From the NCBI RefSeq assembly GCF_024362785.1, contig NZ_CP093301.1:2728001-2792000 (forward strand): a DNA stretch of 64,000 nucleotides, in the 5' to 3' direction. The notes below the pieces were generated by a model. That model was not told where the DNA came from. It made no database searches and saw only the letters and a list, made by a program, of their open reading frames with translations. The position numbers and the translations under genes are program-made. Each line of letters opens with the position of its first letter. Position 1 is the stretch's first letter. The stretch comes from Evansella sp. LMS18 (GTDB taxonomy: Bacteria > Bacillota > Bacilli > Bacillales > Salisediminibacteriaceae). Shown here one piece after another: positions 22,525 to 31,978 of this stretch.

Positions 22525-23907
22525 ATGTCAGCAAAGAGTTTGCCAGTAGAAAAAAATCAAATGGTGGAATTAACGTTTGAAGACCTCACTCATGACGGGG
22601 CCGGGGTTGCAAAAATAAATGGATTTCCAGTTTTTGTTCCTCGGGCGCTTCCGGGAGAAACAGGCGATGTAAAAATAATAAATGTGAAGAAAAAGTTTGC
22701 CATTGGCAGGTTAATGGAGATTAAACAGGAAAGCGAGGATCGGATAGAGCCCCCATGCCCGATCTTTAAGCAGTGCGGCGGGTGCCAGCTGCAGCATCTG
22801 ACCTATGAAGGACAGCTCCGCCATAAAGAAAAGCATGTCCGTGAGGTTCTCGCAAGGATCGGCGGCCTTACCTCTGTCGATGTCCATCCTGTTCTTGGAA
22901 TGGATAAGCCATGGCGCTACCGCAATAAGGCACAAGTGCCTGTTGGGGAGGAAGAAGGAGGCCTAATTGCAGGTTTTTTTGCGGAACGGAGCCACCGGAT
23001 CGTCGATATGAAGGGCTGCGATATCCAGCATATTGAAAACGATAATGTGGTCCAGGTAGTGAAAAACCTCGCGATGAAATATGGCATCCGGGGGTATGAT
23101 GATAAAACTCATAAAGGGACACTCCGGCACGTAGTAACAAGGCATGGTAAAGTTACCGGTGAATTGATGGTAGTTCTCGTAACGAAAGGAAAAGAGCTTC
23201 CTAATAAGAAGAATCTTGTCCGGGAAATTCAGGAGAGCCTGCCTAATGTGAAATCAATCATTCAGAACATTAATCCGAGCAGGACGAACGTTATTTTTGG
23301 CGATAAAACAGAAGTGCTGTGGGGCGAGGAAGTTATCCACGATTATATTGGAGATATTAAGTTCGCCATCTCCGCCCGGTCTTTTTACCAGGTAAACCCT
23401 GACCAGACAAAGGTGCTTTATGACAAAGCACTGGAATACGCCCAGCTTACAGGGAAGGAAACTGTCATTGACGCCTACTGCGGCATCGGTACAATCAGTT
23501 TATTCCTTGCACAGAAAGCAAAGCATGTTTACGGTGTGGAAATTGTGCCGGAAGCAATCGCCGATGCGAAGAAAAATGCAAGGCTGAACGGGTTTGAAAA
23601 TGTAGATTTTGCAGTAGGGGAAGCAGAGAAGGTTTTCCCATGGTGGTACGCCCAAGGGGTAAGGCCGGAGGTTATCGTCGTTGACCCGCCAAGGAAAGGC
23701 TGTGACGAGTCACTCCTTGAAACAATCGTTAATATGAACCCGGACCGTGTTGTTTATGTATCATGTAACCCGGCCACACTTGCCCGTGACTTGAAATATC
23801 TCGATGAACACGGCTATGAAACGAAGGAAGTCCAGCCGGTGGACATGTTTCCGCATACGACGCACGTGGAGTGTGTCTCGCAACTCGTCAGAAAAGAAGA
23901 CAACTAA
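22525..23907 (+). CDS. rlmCD: 23S rRNA (uracil-5-)-methyltransferase RlmCD (RumA family)
   Basis: 460 aa. It methylates C5 of uridines in 23S rRNA; in B. subtilis the orthologue YefA modifies both U747 and U1939. The N-terminal TRAM domain is followed by iron-sulfur cysteines ([14 protein letters not shown]) and the SAM loop [13 protein letters not shown]. Catalytic motifs are [13 protein letters not shown] and [13 protein letters not shown], and the C-terminus is [15 protein letters not shown]. The last 15 codons appear to have been supplied by the adjoining island, because a second, different 3' end of the same gene lies at 29222-29263. Confidence 0.95.
   Translation: MSAKSLPVEKNQMVELTFEDLTHDGAGVAKINGFPVFVPRALPGETGDVKIINVKKKFAIGRLMEIKQESEDRIEPPCPIFKQCGGCQLQHLTYEGQLRHKEKHVREVLARIGGLTSVDVHPVLGMDKPWRYRNKAQVPVGEEEGGLIAGFFAERSHRIVDMKGCDIQHIENDNVVQVVKNLAMKYGIRGYDDKTHKGTLRHVVTRHGKVTGELMVVLVTKGKELPNKKNLVREIQESLPNVKSIIQNINPSRTNVIFGDKTEVLWGEEVIHDYIGDIKFAISARSFYQVNPDQTKVLYDKALEYAQLTGKETVIDAYCGIGTISLFLAQKAKHVYGVEIVPEAIADAKKNARLNGFENVDFAVGEAEKVFPWWYAQGVRPEVIVVDPPRKGCDESLLETIVNMNPDRVVYVSCNPATLARDLKYLDEHGYETKEVQPVDMFPHTTHVECVSQLVRKEDN
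23863..23873 (+). other. Putative attL-type repeat in the rlmCD 3' end
   Basis: CACGTGGAGTG, encoding the HVE of THVEC. It is identical to 29225-29235. These two copies bound the AT-rich island. Integration of mobile elements at the 3' end of rum-type methyltransferase genes is known from streptococcal ICEs. Confidence 0.6.
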
Positions 23908-24062
23908 CCCCAGAGGGTGTTTTGCCTTTACTTTTATTGAAGAGGGTTAACAAAGTTTTAGATGCTGTTATATATTGGAGCATTTACACAGGGACACTCA
24001 ACTATGAACACCAGCTGCCAAGAACCGATAGTACTAATATTAAAACGTTGGTTTTTTAATAG

Positions 24063-24099
24063 AAAAAAGGCAACTCACCCTTAGGGAGAGCTGCCTTTT
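24063..24099 (+). terminator. Terminator between rlmCD and the GTPase gene
   Basis: AAAAGGCAACTCACCC / GGGAGAGCTGCCTTTT stem with T- and A-tracts on either side. It could serve both converging genes. Confidence 0.75.
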
Positions 24100-24174
24100 C
24101 CTATTCCAAACCTTCCAATTGTAGCCCTTGAATGTAATAGCCTTAATTGGTTTAATTAAAACCTCCCTGAGGAT

Positions 24175-25158
24175 TTAATTTTTATAATTCATTTTAGATA
24201 AGTTCTTTAATAGTTCGGCATCTAATTCAATATTATTTTCATAAGCATACTTAATACCGAAGCCTAATGCTAAAGTCATACTTCCTGCAACTCCCGCACC
24301 AACAACCGATCCTGCTCCAGGTATAACTTTTGCTGCTTGCCTAAAAAGACTTTTCCCTATATTGCCGGTCAAAGAGGCTATTGCCAATTCTTTGGCTCTG
24401 TCTTTTGTGAGTGGTTTTTCATATAAAGCAGCCAACCTAACCATTAAGCTAACTTGAATTCCAGTTATGGGAACAATATCTGATCCGGGTAATGGCGAAG
24501 CACCTACTCCACCTGCTGAAGCAGCTGCGCCTACTATCCACTTATTTGCGGTGGAAGATTTTTCTTTTAATTTTCTGGCGAAAAGTATATCTTTTTTTTT
24601 CTCCTTGAGAGTATCAAGGATAGTGTTTCTAAGCATATCAATATTTTCACCAGTTCTCGAAGAGATTGGTGTAACTTTAAAATCATAATTTGTATTATCT
24701 TGAATAAATTTAACAAGACCTGGAATATTATCAGCAAGATCGATTTTATTTAGTACAAAGATTATCCTATTATTAACTTTTTTTATATTATCAAAGGATT
24801 TTCTTTCCCCCTCTGAAAATACGGTGCCTGCAGCATTAAGGAAAAAGAGAATAACGTCTGCTTCTTTATAGAATTTAAGTGTCTCCTCAGAGTTTTTACT
24901 GTTTATATCATCTAACCCAGGAGTGTCAGCGAAAATAATTTTATCTTTATAGGGATATTTATTTACAATGGTAGTTTCTCCAGGTTTTGGATCAACAGAA
25001 GCTAATTCTCCTCCAATTAGGCGATTAATTGTTGAAGACTTACCTGCGTTAACATCACCAATCATAGCAAATAAAATTTCTTTTTCCAGTTGTTCATTAA
25101 TATTGTTTATTTCTTCCTCATAGCTCTTTTCAAATTCATTATCATCAAACTGAAACAT
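24175..25158 (-). CDS. GTPase with C-terminal DUF697 domain
   Basis: 327 aa. The Era/dynamin-like G domain has G1 GDVNAGKSS (residues 34-42), G3 DTPGLDD and G4 NKIDLAD, then a DUF697-type membrane-associated region (SDIVPITGIQVSLMVRLAALY...AAKVIPGAGSVVGAGVAG). Proteins of this type are scattered across islands and near defence genes; no biochemical role is established for this one. It is the first gene of the AT-rich island, divergent from the AAA_13 ATPase gene across a 337-base promoter region. Codon use is markedly more AT-rich than in the flanking backbone genes. Confidence 0.85.
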   Translation of the reverse strand: MFQFDDNEFEKSYEEEINNINEQLEKEILFAMIGDVNAGKSSTINRLIGGELASVDPKPGETTIVNKYPYKDKIIFADTPGLDDINSKNSEETLKFYKEADVILFFLNAAGTVFSEGERKSFDNIKKVNNRIIFVLNKIDLADNIPGLVKFIQDNTNYDFKVTPISSRTGENIDMLRNTILDTLKEKKKDILFARKLKEKSSTANKWIVGAAASAGGVGASPLPGSDIVPITGIQVSLMVRLAALYEKPLTKDRAKELAIASLTGNIGKSLFRQAAKVIPGAGSVVGAGVAGSMTLALGFGIKYAYENNIELDAELLKNLSKMNYKN

Positions 25159-25418
25159 AACCTATTCACCCCTCTATCTGAATTGTAGCAAAATTCGAAT
25201 CACATAACTATCATTTAATTACCCTTTTAAAGCAAAGCAGCGGTAAACTTTCAAATAGTATCTCTCCTTATTCTTGAGAAGAATATGTCTGAAAAATGGA
25301 TGTAACTAAAGCTCACTCTATCTTTTATGTCAGTGTTTAATTATTGGTTGAATAACTTCCAAGTTTCTTGTTTTAAATATTTTACACGGTCATAGTTATT
25401 AAGTTTTAATAAAACCAC

Positions 25419-25465
25419 AGTCCTATATGGTATTTTATGGTAAGGTATAATTAGTATATAGGACT
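25419..25465 (+). promoter_or_regulatory. Promoter flanked by a perfect 10-bp inverted repeat
   Basis: AGTCCTATAT (25419-25428) and ATATAGGACT (25456-25465) bracket a TATAAT box at 25446-25451, thirty bases before the ATPase start. The spacing of about 27 bases between arms could suit a dimeric repressor or looped operator. A hairpin in the leader is less likely, because only the right arm would be transcribed. Confidence 0.45.
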
Positions 25466-25495
25466 TATTTTCTAGTGAGATTAGGGAGTGAAAAA

Positions 25496-27772
25496 ATGAT
25501 CAGTAGAATTAGTTTAAAAAGCGTTGCCACTTACGATGAGGACGGTGCTACACTAGATGATTTAAAAAAGATAAACTTTATATACGGTAACAATGGAACC
25601 GGAAAAACAACAATTACTGAGTTTATACGTAACCCCGAACATTTCCAAAACTGCTCATTAAAGTGGAAAGATGAAAGTAGGGTTACATATGTTTATAACC
25701 GTAACTTTGTAAACGAGAATTTCCAATTAGATAATCCAATTAAAGGTATATTTACATTAGGTAAGGATTCGGTAGATTTAAAAGCAACAATAGACGATTT
25801 AAAGGATAAGATACGTAGTCATCAAGATGAAATAAAAAGAATAAGCGACATATATGAGGAAAAGAAAAGTGAAAAAGAAAATGTAATAGAGGAGTTCAGA
25901 GAAAAATGTTGGGAAATCAAAAGAGAATTAGATACTGATTTTAAAGATTTAATTGAGGGATTTAGAAATTCTAAAGATAAATTTATGCAAAAGTGCTTAG
26001 AGGAATCTAGTAATATGCATAAAGAGATAAAAACAATCGAAGAGATTAAACTTAAAAAGGAGTCTATTTTTGATAGGCCGGCTGAAAAAGTGCAATTAAT
26101 AAAAAGTATTTCTTATGATGAGACATTAGAGAATAACCCCATCTTAAAACAAAAGATTATAGGTAAGGAAGATGTTGATATTGCTGACTTAATATCTAAA
26201 TTAAACATCAGTGACTGGGTCCAACAAGGAAGTATGATTTTACAAGAGACAGAAGGGATATGCCCTTTTTGTCAGCAGACGCTTCCTAATGTATTTGAAG
26301 ATAAATTAAATAGTTATTTCGATCAAACTTATATAAAACAAATAGAAGTTTTAACAACTGTTTCTGAGAAATATCAACAGAGAATTGAAGCCATAATAGC
26401 AGGAATAAGAGAAGTAGCTGTACAGCAAAATTCGTTTATTAATAACGACAAACTTCAACAATTACTTAGTTTAATTCAATCTAAGTATGAAGAGAACCAG
26501 CTATTAATTCAACAAAAGAAGAAGGAACCAAGTAGGGCTGTAGAACTTGTCAAACTATCAAGTTTCTTAAAAGAGGTAAACACAGAGATTACATATGCAA
26601 ATAATAAAATTAATGAGTATAATCGATTGATTGAGAATGTAAAAGTAGAAAAAGAAAATCTAATTAATGATATGTGGCGTTATATTGCAGAAAAAAACAA
26701 ATCAAACATTGATACTTTTAACAGGAAAAAGTTAAGGATTGAAAAGGCTTTGAGTGGTTTGGATGGTAGCCGGGAAGCAAAGAAACGTTATAAGAAACAA
26801 TTCGAGGACGATTTACTAAAATACCAAGAACAAGTCACTAATGTGGAGCACTCAGTCAATGAGATAAATAATATCCTTAAATCTTTTGGCTTTAAAAACT
26901 TTAAACTGGCAACAACCTCTGAAAAAGGAAATTATAAAATTGTTAGAGAAGATGGTGAAGATGTTAAAGATACATTAAGTGAAGGTGAAAAAACTTTTAT
27001 AACATTCCTATATTTTTATCAACTTTTAAAAGGTAGTAACAATAAAGAAGATATCGTTACGGATAAAGTAGTCGTTATTGATGATCCTATTTCCAGTCTA
27101 GACAGTAACATTTTGTTTATAGTGAGCAGCTTAGTTAGACAAATAATGTTCGATATAAAAAATAACTCCACGGAAATTAAGCAGTTATTTATTTTTACTC
27201 ATAATATTTATTTCCACAAAGAAATTACTTTTAATCAAGGGAAGAAAAGTTACGGTGAAGGAAGCTTCTGGATTATTAGAAAGAGAAATAATAAATCCTA
27301 CATTCAAAGGTATCAAGATAATCCTATAAAGACCTCATATGAATTACTTTGGAAGGAATTAAAAATAAGAGAGAACCAAAGTATTATCTCAATACAAAAT
27401 ATTATGAGGAGAATTTTAGAAAATTATTTTAAGTTCTTTGGAAATATAAATATCGATGATTTAGAAGATAAATTTGAATATGAAGAAAAAGTGATTTGTC
27501 GCTCCTTGATTTCGTGGATAAATGATGGTTCACATTATATTAGCGAAGACCTGTTTATAGAAGGTAATGAAGATGTAGTGGAAAGGTACTTCGATGTATT
27601 TAAGAAGATATTTTATAAGCAGGGCCATAAAGCTCACTTTGATATGATGATGGGTGATTATCCGATGGGAAATATCCAGACATTTAGAACTGAAGAAATA
27701 GAAGAAAAGAAAGAAAGCATAGCTGAGCTAAATGAAGCAATGGAGCAGGTAGCAAGTGGCAGAAAAGATTAA
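25496..27772 (+). CDS. AAA_13 family ATPase, PrrC/RloC-like
   Basis: 758 aa SMC/ABC-like ATPase. Walker A GNNGTGKTT is at 31-39. Long coiled coils flank a zinc-hook CPFC (C256, C259). The ABC signature LSEGEK is near 494, Walker B VVVIDDPISSLDS at 525-537 and the H-loop FTHN follows. The C-terminal block holds RRILENYF (R638, E642) and NDGSH (H680). This spacing resembles the Arg-Glu-His triad of the PrrC/RloC anticodon nucleases, which cleave tRNA in phage-stressed cells. Nuclease activity is inference; many AAA_13 proteins lack proof of it. ATG 25496 follows AGGGAGTG. An upstream GTG (25475) is not favoured. Confidence 0.8.
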   Translation: MISRISLKSVATYDEDGATLDDLKKINFIYGNNGTGKTTITEFIRNPEHFQNCSLKWKDESRVTYVYNRNFVNENFQLDNPIKGIFTLGKDSVDLKATIDDLKDKIRSHQDEIKRISDIYEEKKSEKENVIEEFREKCWEIKRELDTDFKDLIEGFRNSKDKFMQKCLEESSNMHKEIKTIEEIKLKKESIFDRPAEKVQLIKSISYDETLENNPILKQKIIGKEDVDIADLISKLNISDWVQQGSMILQETEGICPFCQQTLPNVFEDKLNSYFDQTYIKQIEVLTTVSEKYQQRIEAIIAGIREVAVQQNSFINNDKLQQLLSLIQSKYEENQLLIQQKKKEPSRAVELVKLSSFLKEVNTEITYANNKINEYNRLIENVKVEKENLINDMWRYIAEKNKSNIDTFNRKKLRIEKALSGLDGSREAKKRYKKQFEDDLLKYQEQVTNVEHSVNEINNILKSFGFKNFKLATTSEKGNYKIVREDGEDVKDTLSEGEKTFITFLYFYQLLKGSNNKEDIVTDKVVVIDDPISSLDSNILFIVSSLVRQIMFDIKNNSTEIKQLFIFTHNIYFHKEITFNQGKKSYGEGSFWIIRKRNNKSYIQRYQDNPIKTSYELLWKELKIRENQSIISIQNIMRRILENYFKFFGNINIDDLEDKFEYEEKVICRSLISWINDGSHYISEDLFIEGNEDVVERYFDVFKKIFYKQGHKAHFDMMMGDYPMGNIQTFRTEEIEEKKESIAELNEAMEQVASGRKD

Positions 27773-27890
27773 TATATTGTTTTTTGGATATAAACAAATA
27801 CTTTTTAAGTAGGACTAAGGTACCTTTATAGAATTAAGTTATTAAATAAAACATAAAAACTCGACCAAAGATTAGGAGGAACATACAACA

Positions 27891-28115
27891 ATGGGCAAAG
27901 AAGAAAGTTTTGTAGTTGTAAGAGCTGATAATAACCATTTTATTATGAGCGTAGATCAATCAGAATGGACACACAACATTTCTAATGCAAAAATCTTCAC
28001 TAAAGAAGCAGCCTTGGACAAGGTAGATGAAATTGAAGCGAGTGACTTTGAATTTAGAGTATATGCCTCGCCTTTCAAAAAGGAATTTGAGGAATACCGA
28101 AAAAAATTTGGATAA
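27891..28115 (+). CDS. Hypothetical 74-aa island protein
   Basis: Not recognised. It is a soluble, mixed alpha/beta-looking, acidic protein starting MGKEESFVVVRADNNHFIMS and ending FEEYRKKFG. A clear AGGAGG ribosome site precedes ATG 27891. It lies 118 bases after the ATPase gene in the same orientation, within the AT-rich island. It might be a regulator, inhibitor or partner of the ATPase, but nothing in the sequence shows which. Confidence 0.65.
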   Translation: MGKEESFVVVRADNNHFIMSVDQSEWTHNISNAKIFTKEAALDKVDEIEASDFEFRVYASPFKKEFEEYRKKFG

Positions 28116-28265
28116 ACTCCTCTAAGGGGAGTTATTTTCACAACTACTTATTATTCGAATCAATTCTACTCAACCCCCTGCTTTTTCAAGATTTATCAAC
28201 ATTTAACTCGGGAATCCAATCAATAGTAAATATTGATCCACCATAAAGGGAAGGGAGAAATTATC

Positions 28266-28946
28266 TTGGTTAAGGCAATTAATAAGATTCTAATAAATTT
28301 ATTCGGAATAGAAGAACAAGAGAAATTATTAGAAACTGTTGAACACACAGGAGAGTTAGCAGGTAATTTATCTCCTTATATTAGTGGGTACATTAACTTT
28401 AGGCAACATAGGAATTTTAAAAGAAGCATTAAAGCTCTGGAGTCGAGACTTGATATTTTGGAATTAAGCAAATTAAATTCGGCAGAATATAATTTTATTA
28501 AAGAAGAGATTTTCCCTATAGGAATAAATTTAATGCTTAATGAAGATCAAGAAGAAAAGTTGAATTTAATAATAAATGGGATTAATAACTGTGTAAGAAA
28601 TAAGTTCTTTGAGAAGGATATGGTACTTACATATTACGATGTTCTAAATTCTCTTCGGTCCATTGATCTGTTATATTTATTTGGTCTTTTAGAAGATGAA
28701 TCTGGTGAAGATATTTTAAAAAGGGATTTGGAAAAATTAATAGGGGATCAAAGTAAAGATGGTCAAGAAAGAAGGATAGCAACTGGTTACATAATAAGGA
28801 AACTTAGTAGATTAGACCTAATAACCTCCCCTAAAACTTGGGCTGACATGGGTGGAGAAGAAACCAATATATCTAATAGAGATTATAAGTTGACAGATTT
28901 TGCAATTAATTTCCTGAAATTTATTAGTTCCAAAGAGAGTAACTAA
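28266..28946 (+). CDS. Hypothetical 226-aa island protein
   Basis: Not recognised. It is largely helical and charged, with a short amphipathic N-terminus (VKAINKILINLFGIEEQEKLL) and a basic stretch QHRNFKRSIKALESRLD. The C-terminal part (RRIATGYIIRKLSRLDLI...KLTDFAINFLKFI) could be a winged-helix-like or protein-binding segment. Start: TTG 28266 is eight to nine bases after GGGAAGGGAG. A TTG at 28233 opens the same frame but has no ribosome site. It is the last gene of the AT-rich island, before the displaced rlmCD end. Confidence 0.6.
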   Translation: MVKAINKILINLFGIEEQEKLLETVEHTGELAGNLSPYISGYINFRQHRNFKRSIKALESRLDILELSKLNSAEYNFIKEEIFPIGINLMLNEDQEEKLNLIINGINNCVRNKFFEKDMVLTYYDVLNSLRSIDLLYLFGLLEDESGEDILKRDLEKLIGDQSKDGQERRIATGYIIRKLSRLDLITSPKTWADMGGEETNISNRDYKLTDFAINFLKFISSKESN

Positions 28947-29221
28947 GCCAAACATTATGATGGACAATAAAATATCAAAAGTTTTTAACCAATAAATTAA
29001 ACATTCAATAATTTAGATTGCCTCATAAGAATGACATGATAATACGAACCTAATTACATAGAATGTCAATCCATGGTTATAGGATTTCTATTATAATCTA
29101 GTTTGAATTATCAATTTCAGAAAGCTATAATAATATTTGAAATATAGGTAAAGCAATTATTAATTTCCATATAGTTAAAGGTAAACACCACTACATCATT
29201 ATTATCTGCGACCACTAGTCA

Positions 29222-29263
29222 ACCCACGTGGAGTGCGTTGCGATCATCGAGAGAAAGAATTGA
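29222..29263 (+). pseudogene. Displaced 3' end of rlmCD (attR-side remnant)
   Basis: Fourteen in-frame codons THVECVAIIERKN plus stop, matching the C-terminus of rlmCD ([15 protein letters not shown]). It includes the shared CACGTGGAGTG (29225-29235) and is followed at once by a strong terminator. It reads as the original gene end, pushed about 5.4 kb away by the island. The preceding 28947-29221 is AT-rich and holds no visible gene. No integrase gene is present in the island. Confidence 0.65.
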
Positions 29264-29266
29264 TTT

Positions 29267-29296
29267 AAAAAAGAGCCCGGATTGGGGCTCTTTTTT
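29267..29296 (+). terminator. Bidirectional terminator (original rlmCD terminator; also ends the EamA gene)
   Basis: AAAAAAGAGCCC / GGGCTCTTTTTT with a six-base loop. It directly follows the rlmCD remnant and lies downstream of the minus-strand EamA gene. Confidence 0.85.
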
Positions 29297-29348
29297 AATG
29301 CGGTACAAAAGGATTTTTTCATTAATTATTTATCGGCAATAAAGCTCC

Positions 29349-30218
29349 TCAGTCAGCCTTTTTCACACTAAGTACAGTAACCGTGAGCAGGATGATTGTC
29401 ATTCCAATAACTTGAATAGAGGTCAAATGATCTCCAAGAAGCAGAACGCCAAATAATGAAGCTGTGACCGGCTCTACCATAGCGACCATCGAAGCAGTTG
29501 TCGGGGCAGTCCGCCGAATTCCAATCACATATAATATAAATGAAAGTCCAGCCCCCACGATCCCTAAGAGAAGAAACCAGCCTATGTCGCTTGACGTCAC
29601 CACATTAGCTGCTTCCTCAGTGTCCATGAAAAGGAACAGAATGAGACAAAATGAAAAAAATGCAATCGTTAAGGTGGTCGGAGGATTTCCGATAGAAGAA
29701 GCATTTTTGAACCCGAATATAAACAAGGCATAGGAAAGACCAGCAGCAAGCCCCGCTGTCGCTCCTAGAAAACTCACTGAAATCGAATCGGTACTGTAGG
29801 AGCCTGTAAGCAGGATAATCCCCAGAAGCACACCAAAAATACAGCCCCATTTAAACCAGGTAGAGCGTTCCAGCCTTAATAAAAAGGAGATTAAAAGGAC
29901 AAACACAGGTGCGGTGTACATTAAAGTAGCAGCAACAGCGATGCTTGATGCCTGGATACTGAGAAAATAAAAAGTGAAGTTTCCAGCAACCCCAACACCT
30001 GCTAACAGGGACCATATATATAAACGAGCAGAAAAGGTCCAATTTTGTTTAAAGCGAATGAGAAACCACGCAAGAAAACATATAAAAGCAACAGCACCCC
30101 GGTAAAAGGAAATCACAATAGGGTCCCAGCCCTTGTTCATTAAAATATCGCCAATTCCCCCACTAATGCCCCAGCATACAGCGGCCAGCATAACTAAGCC
30201 TACACCTGCAAATCTCAT
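29349..30218 (-). CDS. EamA/DMT family transporter
   Basis: 289 aa with ten hydrophobic helices in two EamA repeats (GLVMLAAVCWGISGGIGDILMN and AGLAAGLSYALFIFGFKNASS...). Members of the drug/metabolite transporter superfamily export amino acids, metabolites or drugs; the substrate here is not known. It is monocistronic. Upstream, 30219-30626 (about 400 bases) shows no gene or clear signal. Confidence 0.88.
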   Translation of the reverse strand: MRFAGVGLVMLAAVCWGISGGIGDILMNKGWDPIVISFYRGAVAFICFLAWFLIRFKQNWTFSARLYIWSLLAGVGVAGNFTFYFLSIQASSIAVAATLMYTAPVFVLLISFLLRLERSTWFKWGCIFGVLLGIILLTGSYSTDSISVSFLGATAGLAAGLSYALFIFGFKNASSIGNPPTTLTIAFFSFCLILFLFMDTEEAANVVTSSDIGWFLLLGIVGAGLSFILYVIGIRRTAPTTASMVAMVEPVTASLFGVLLLGDHLTSIQVIGMTIILLTVTVLSVKKAD

Positions 30219-30626
30219 CGTGTGCCTCCCGAAGATATGTAATGGTATGTATTTTAAATGTGTATAAAAAACTTAACGCGGGCTCATTAACATAAATTAA
30301 GCATTTTACATACCTAATCAAACATATGTCTTTTTGAAAGATATTTATGATAATTCCTTTAAGTTCTCATGCTTAAACCTGACTCAGCCTGGACAGAGAA
30401 GGTTCCATTATTTTTCAGCGAATCTTTACTTTCCCCCTAACGGTGGAATACTGGATGACAGGGTGTTTTGGCAGGGATATTCAAGCTGTAAAAATAAGCC
30501 TTTCAGATGAGGTTGATTAAAAGTGCTTATGCATGGTATAAGTGTAAAAGAAACAGAGACATTCTGTTTTTAATTTTGTTTAAAAGATTGCCTGGTAACA
30601 CATTCATGAGAGGATTTGAACTTATT

Positions 30627-31601
30627 ATGAAAGATAATTTCTGGCGTGAACTCCCACGACCATTTTTTATATTAGCACCAATGGAAGATGTGACCGACGT
30701 TGTTTTTCGCCATGTTGTTAGTGAAGCAGCGAGGCCTGATGTATTCTTTACAGAGTTCACAAATTCGGAGAGTTATTGTCACCCTGAGGGGATAAATAGT
30801 CTGCGCGGGCGTCTCGCTTTCACAGAGGACGAACAGCCAATTGTGGCCCATATATGGGGGGATAAGCCTGAAAACTTCCGGCAAATGAGTATCGGCATGG
30901 CGGAACTGGGCTTTCGTGGTATCGACATTAATATGGGCTGCCCTGTACCTAATGTGGCGCGTCATGGAAAAGGAAGCGGTCTTATCCAACGCCCGGAAGT
31001 TGCGGCGGAACTGATACAAGCTGCAAAAGCAGGAGGACTGCCTGTTAGTGTAAAAACAAGGCTCGGTTTTTCGGAGGTAGACGAATGGCGGGACTGGCTG
31101 AAACACATACTGAAGCAGGACATTGTTAATCTCTCCATTCATCTCCGGACAAGGGATGAAATGAGCAAAGTAGATGCTCATTGGGAGCTTATTCCCGAGA
31201 TTAAGAAACTTCGTGACGAGGTGGCGCCAGACACACTCCTGACCATCAATGGGGATATTCCTGACCGGGAAACTGGCCTGAGGCTGGCTGAACAATATGG
31301 TGTCGATGGAGTTATGATTGGGCGAGGTATTTTCAGTAATCCATTTGCTTTTGAAAAAGAGAAGAAAGACCACAGCAGTAAGGAATTGCTTGATCTCCTA
31401 AGATTGCATCTGGACCTTCACGATAAATATTCAGATTTGGGGCTGCGTTCATATAATGCGCTTCGACGCTTCTTTAAGATATATGTTAAAGGATTTCGAG
31501 GGGCAAGCGCATTAAGGAATGAACTGATGACTACAGGGTCAACAGCTGAAGCACATGCTATGCTTGATGATTTTGAGACGAAGTTTCTTGATGAACAGTA
31601 G
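30627..31601 (+). CDS. tRNA-dihydrouridine synthase family protein
   Basis: FMN enzyme reducing uridine to dihydrouridine in tRNA. 324 aa. [15 protein letters not shown] is the Dus N-terminal signature. Others are [21 protein letters not shown] (containing the catalytic Cys), [17 protein letters not shown] and [16 protein letters not shown]. Start is uncertain: ATG 30627 gives the family N-terminus ([18 protein letters not shown]), while AGAGGA sits rather far upstream; ATG 30606 is the alternative. It is a paralogue apart from the usual dusB locus. Confidence 0.88.
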   Translation: MKDNFWRELPRPFFILAPMEDVTDVVFRHVVSEAARPDVFFTEFTNSESYCHPEGINSLRGRLAFTEDEQPIVAHIWGDKPENFRQMSIGMAELGFRGIDINMGCPVPNVARHGKGSGLIQRPEVAAELIQAAKAGGLPVSVKTRLGFSEVDEWRDWLKHILKQDIVNLSIHLRTRDEMSKVDAHWELIPEIKKLRDEVAPDTLLTINGDIPDRETGLRLAEQYGVDGVMIGRGIFSNPFAFEKEKKDHSSKELLDLLRLHLDLHDKYSDLGLRSYNALRRFFKIYVKGFRGASALRNELMTTGSTAEAHAMLDDFETKFLDEQ

Positions 31602-31624
31602 AAGTATTCGGCATATTACAATAC

Positions 31625-31663
31625 AAAAAGCTTGAAGGAATTTACAGCCCTCAAGCTTTTTTC
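31625..31663 (+). terminator. Terminator after the Dus gene
   Basis: AAAAAGCTTGAAGG / CCCTCAAGCTTTTTT hairpin with a T-run. Confidence 0.85.
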
Positions 31664-31723
31664 TTTAATTTTAAAACTCCCGATTGTACAAGTTCATCTG
31701 CCGCTGGCGCTGGAGCGAGTTTG

Positions 31724-31920
31724 ATAATATAAGCGGAGAAATTTCCCTTAATAAAGAAATATCACTGAAAATAGCTTAAATAGACGGAAAGATTCCGGCT
31801 ATGGACTTGAAAAACGTGAAAAATCGGTAATATTGCTTTGCATAACCGGAAAGTTTCCGCTTATATCCCCCTGAATTGGCTCTAGTCTGCCGTATAACGG
31901 TAAAATCTCCGCTTATTGGC
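31724..31920. repeat. Iterated ATAAGCGGAAATTTCCGCTTAT-like intergenic motif array
   Basis: In the convergent gap after the Dus gene, variants recur: TATAAGCGGAGAAATTTCC, GACGGAAAGATTCCGGCT, CCGGAAAGTTTCCGCTTAT and ACGGTAAAATCTCCGCTTAT. Each is a near-palindrome of a CGGAAA/TTTCCG core, 40-70 bases apart with unrelated spacers. No reading frame is seen. It differs in sequence from the arrays at 18440 and 46371 but is organised the same way. Confidence 0.65.
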
Positions 31921-31978
31921 TCTCTCCAAACCTCCTGGTAAAAATAATTCCCCTATATTTTAATACTTTATTTGAACA

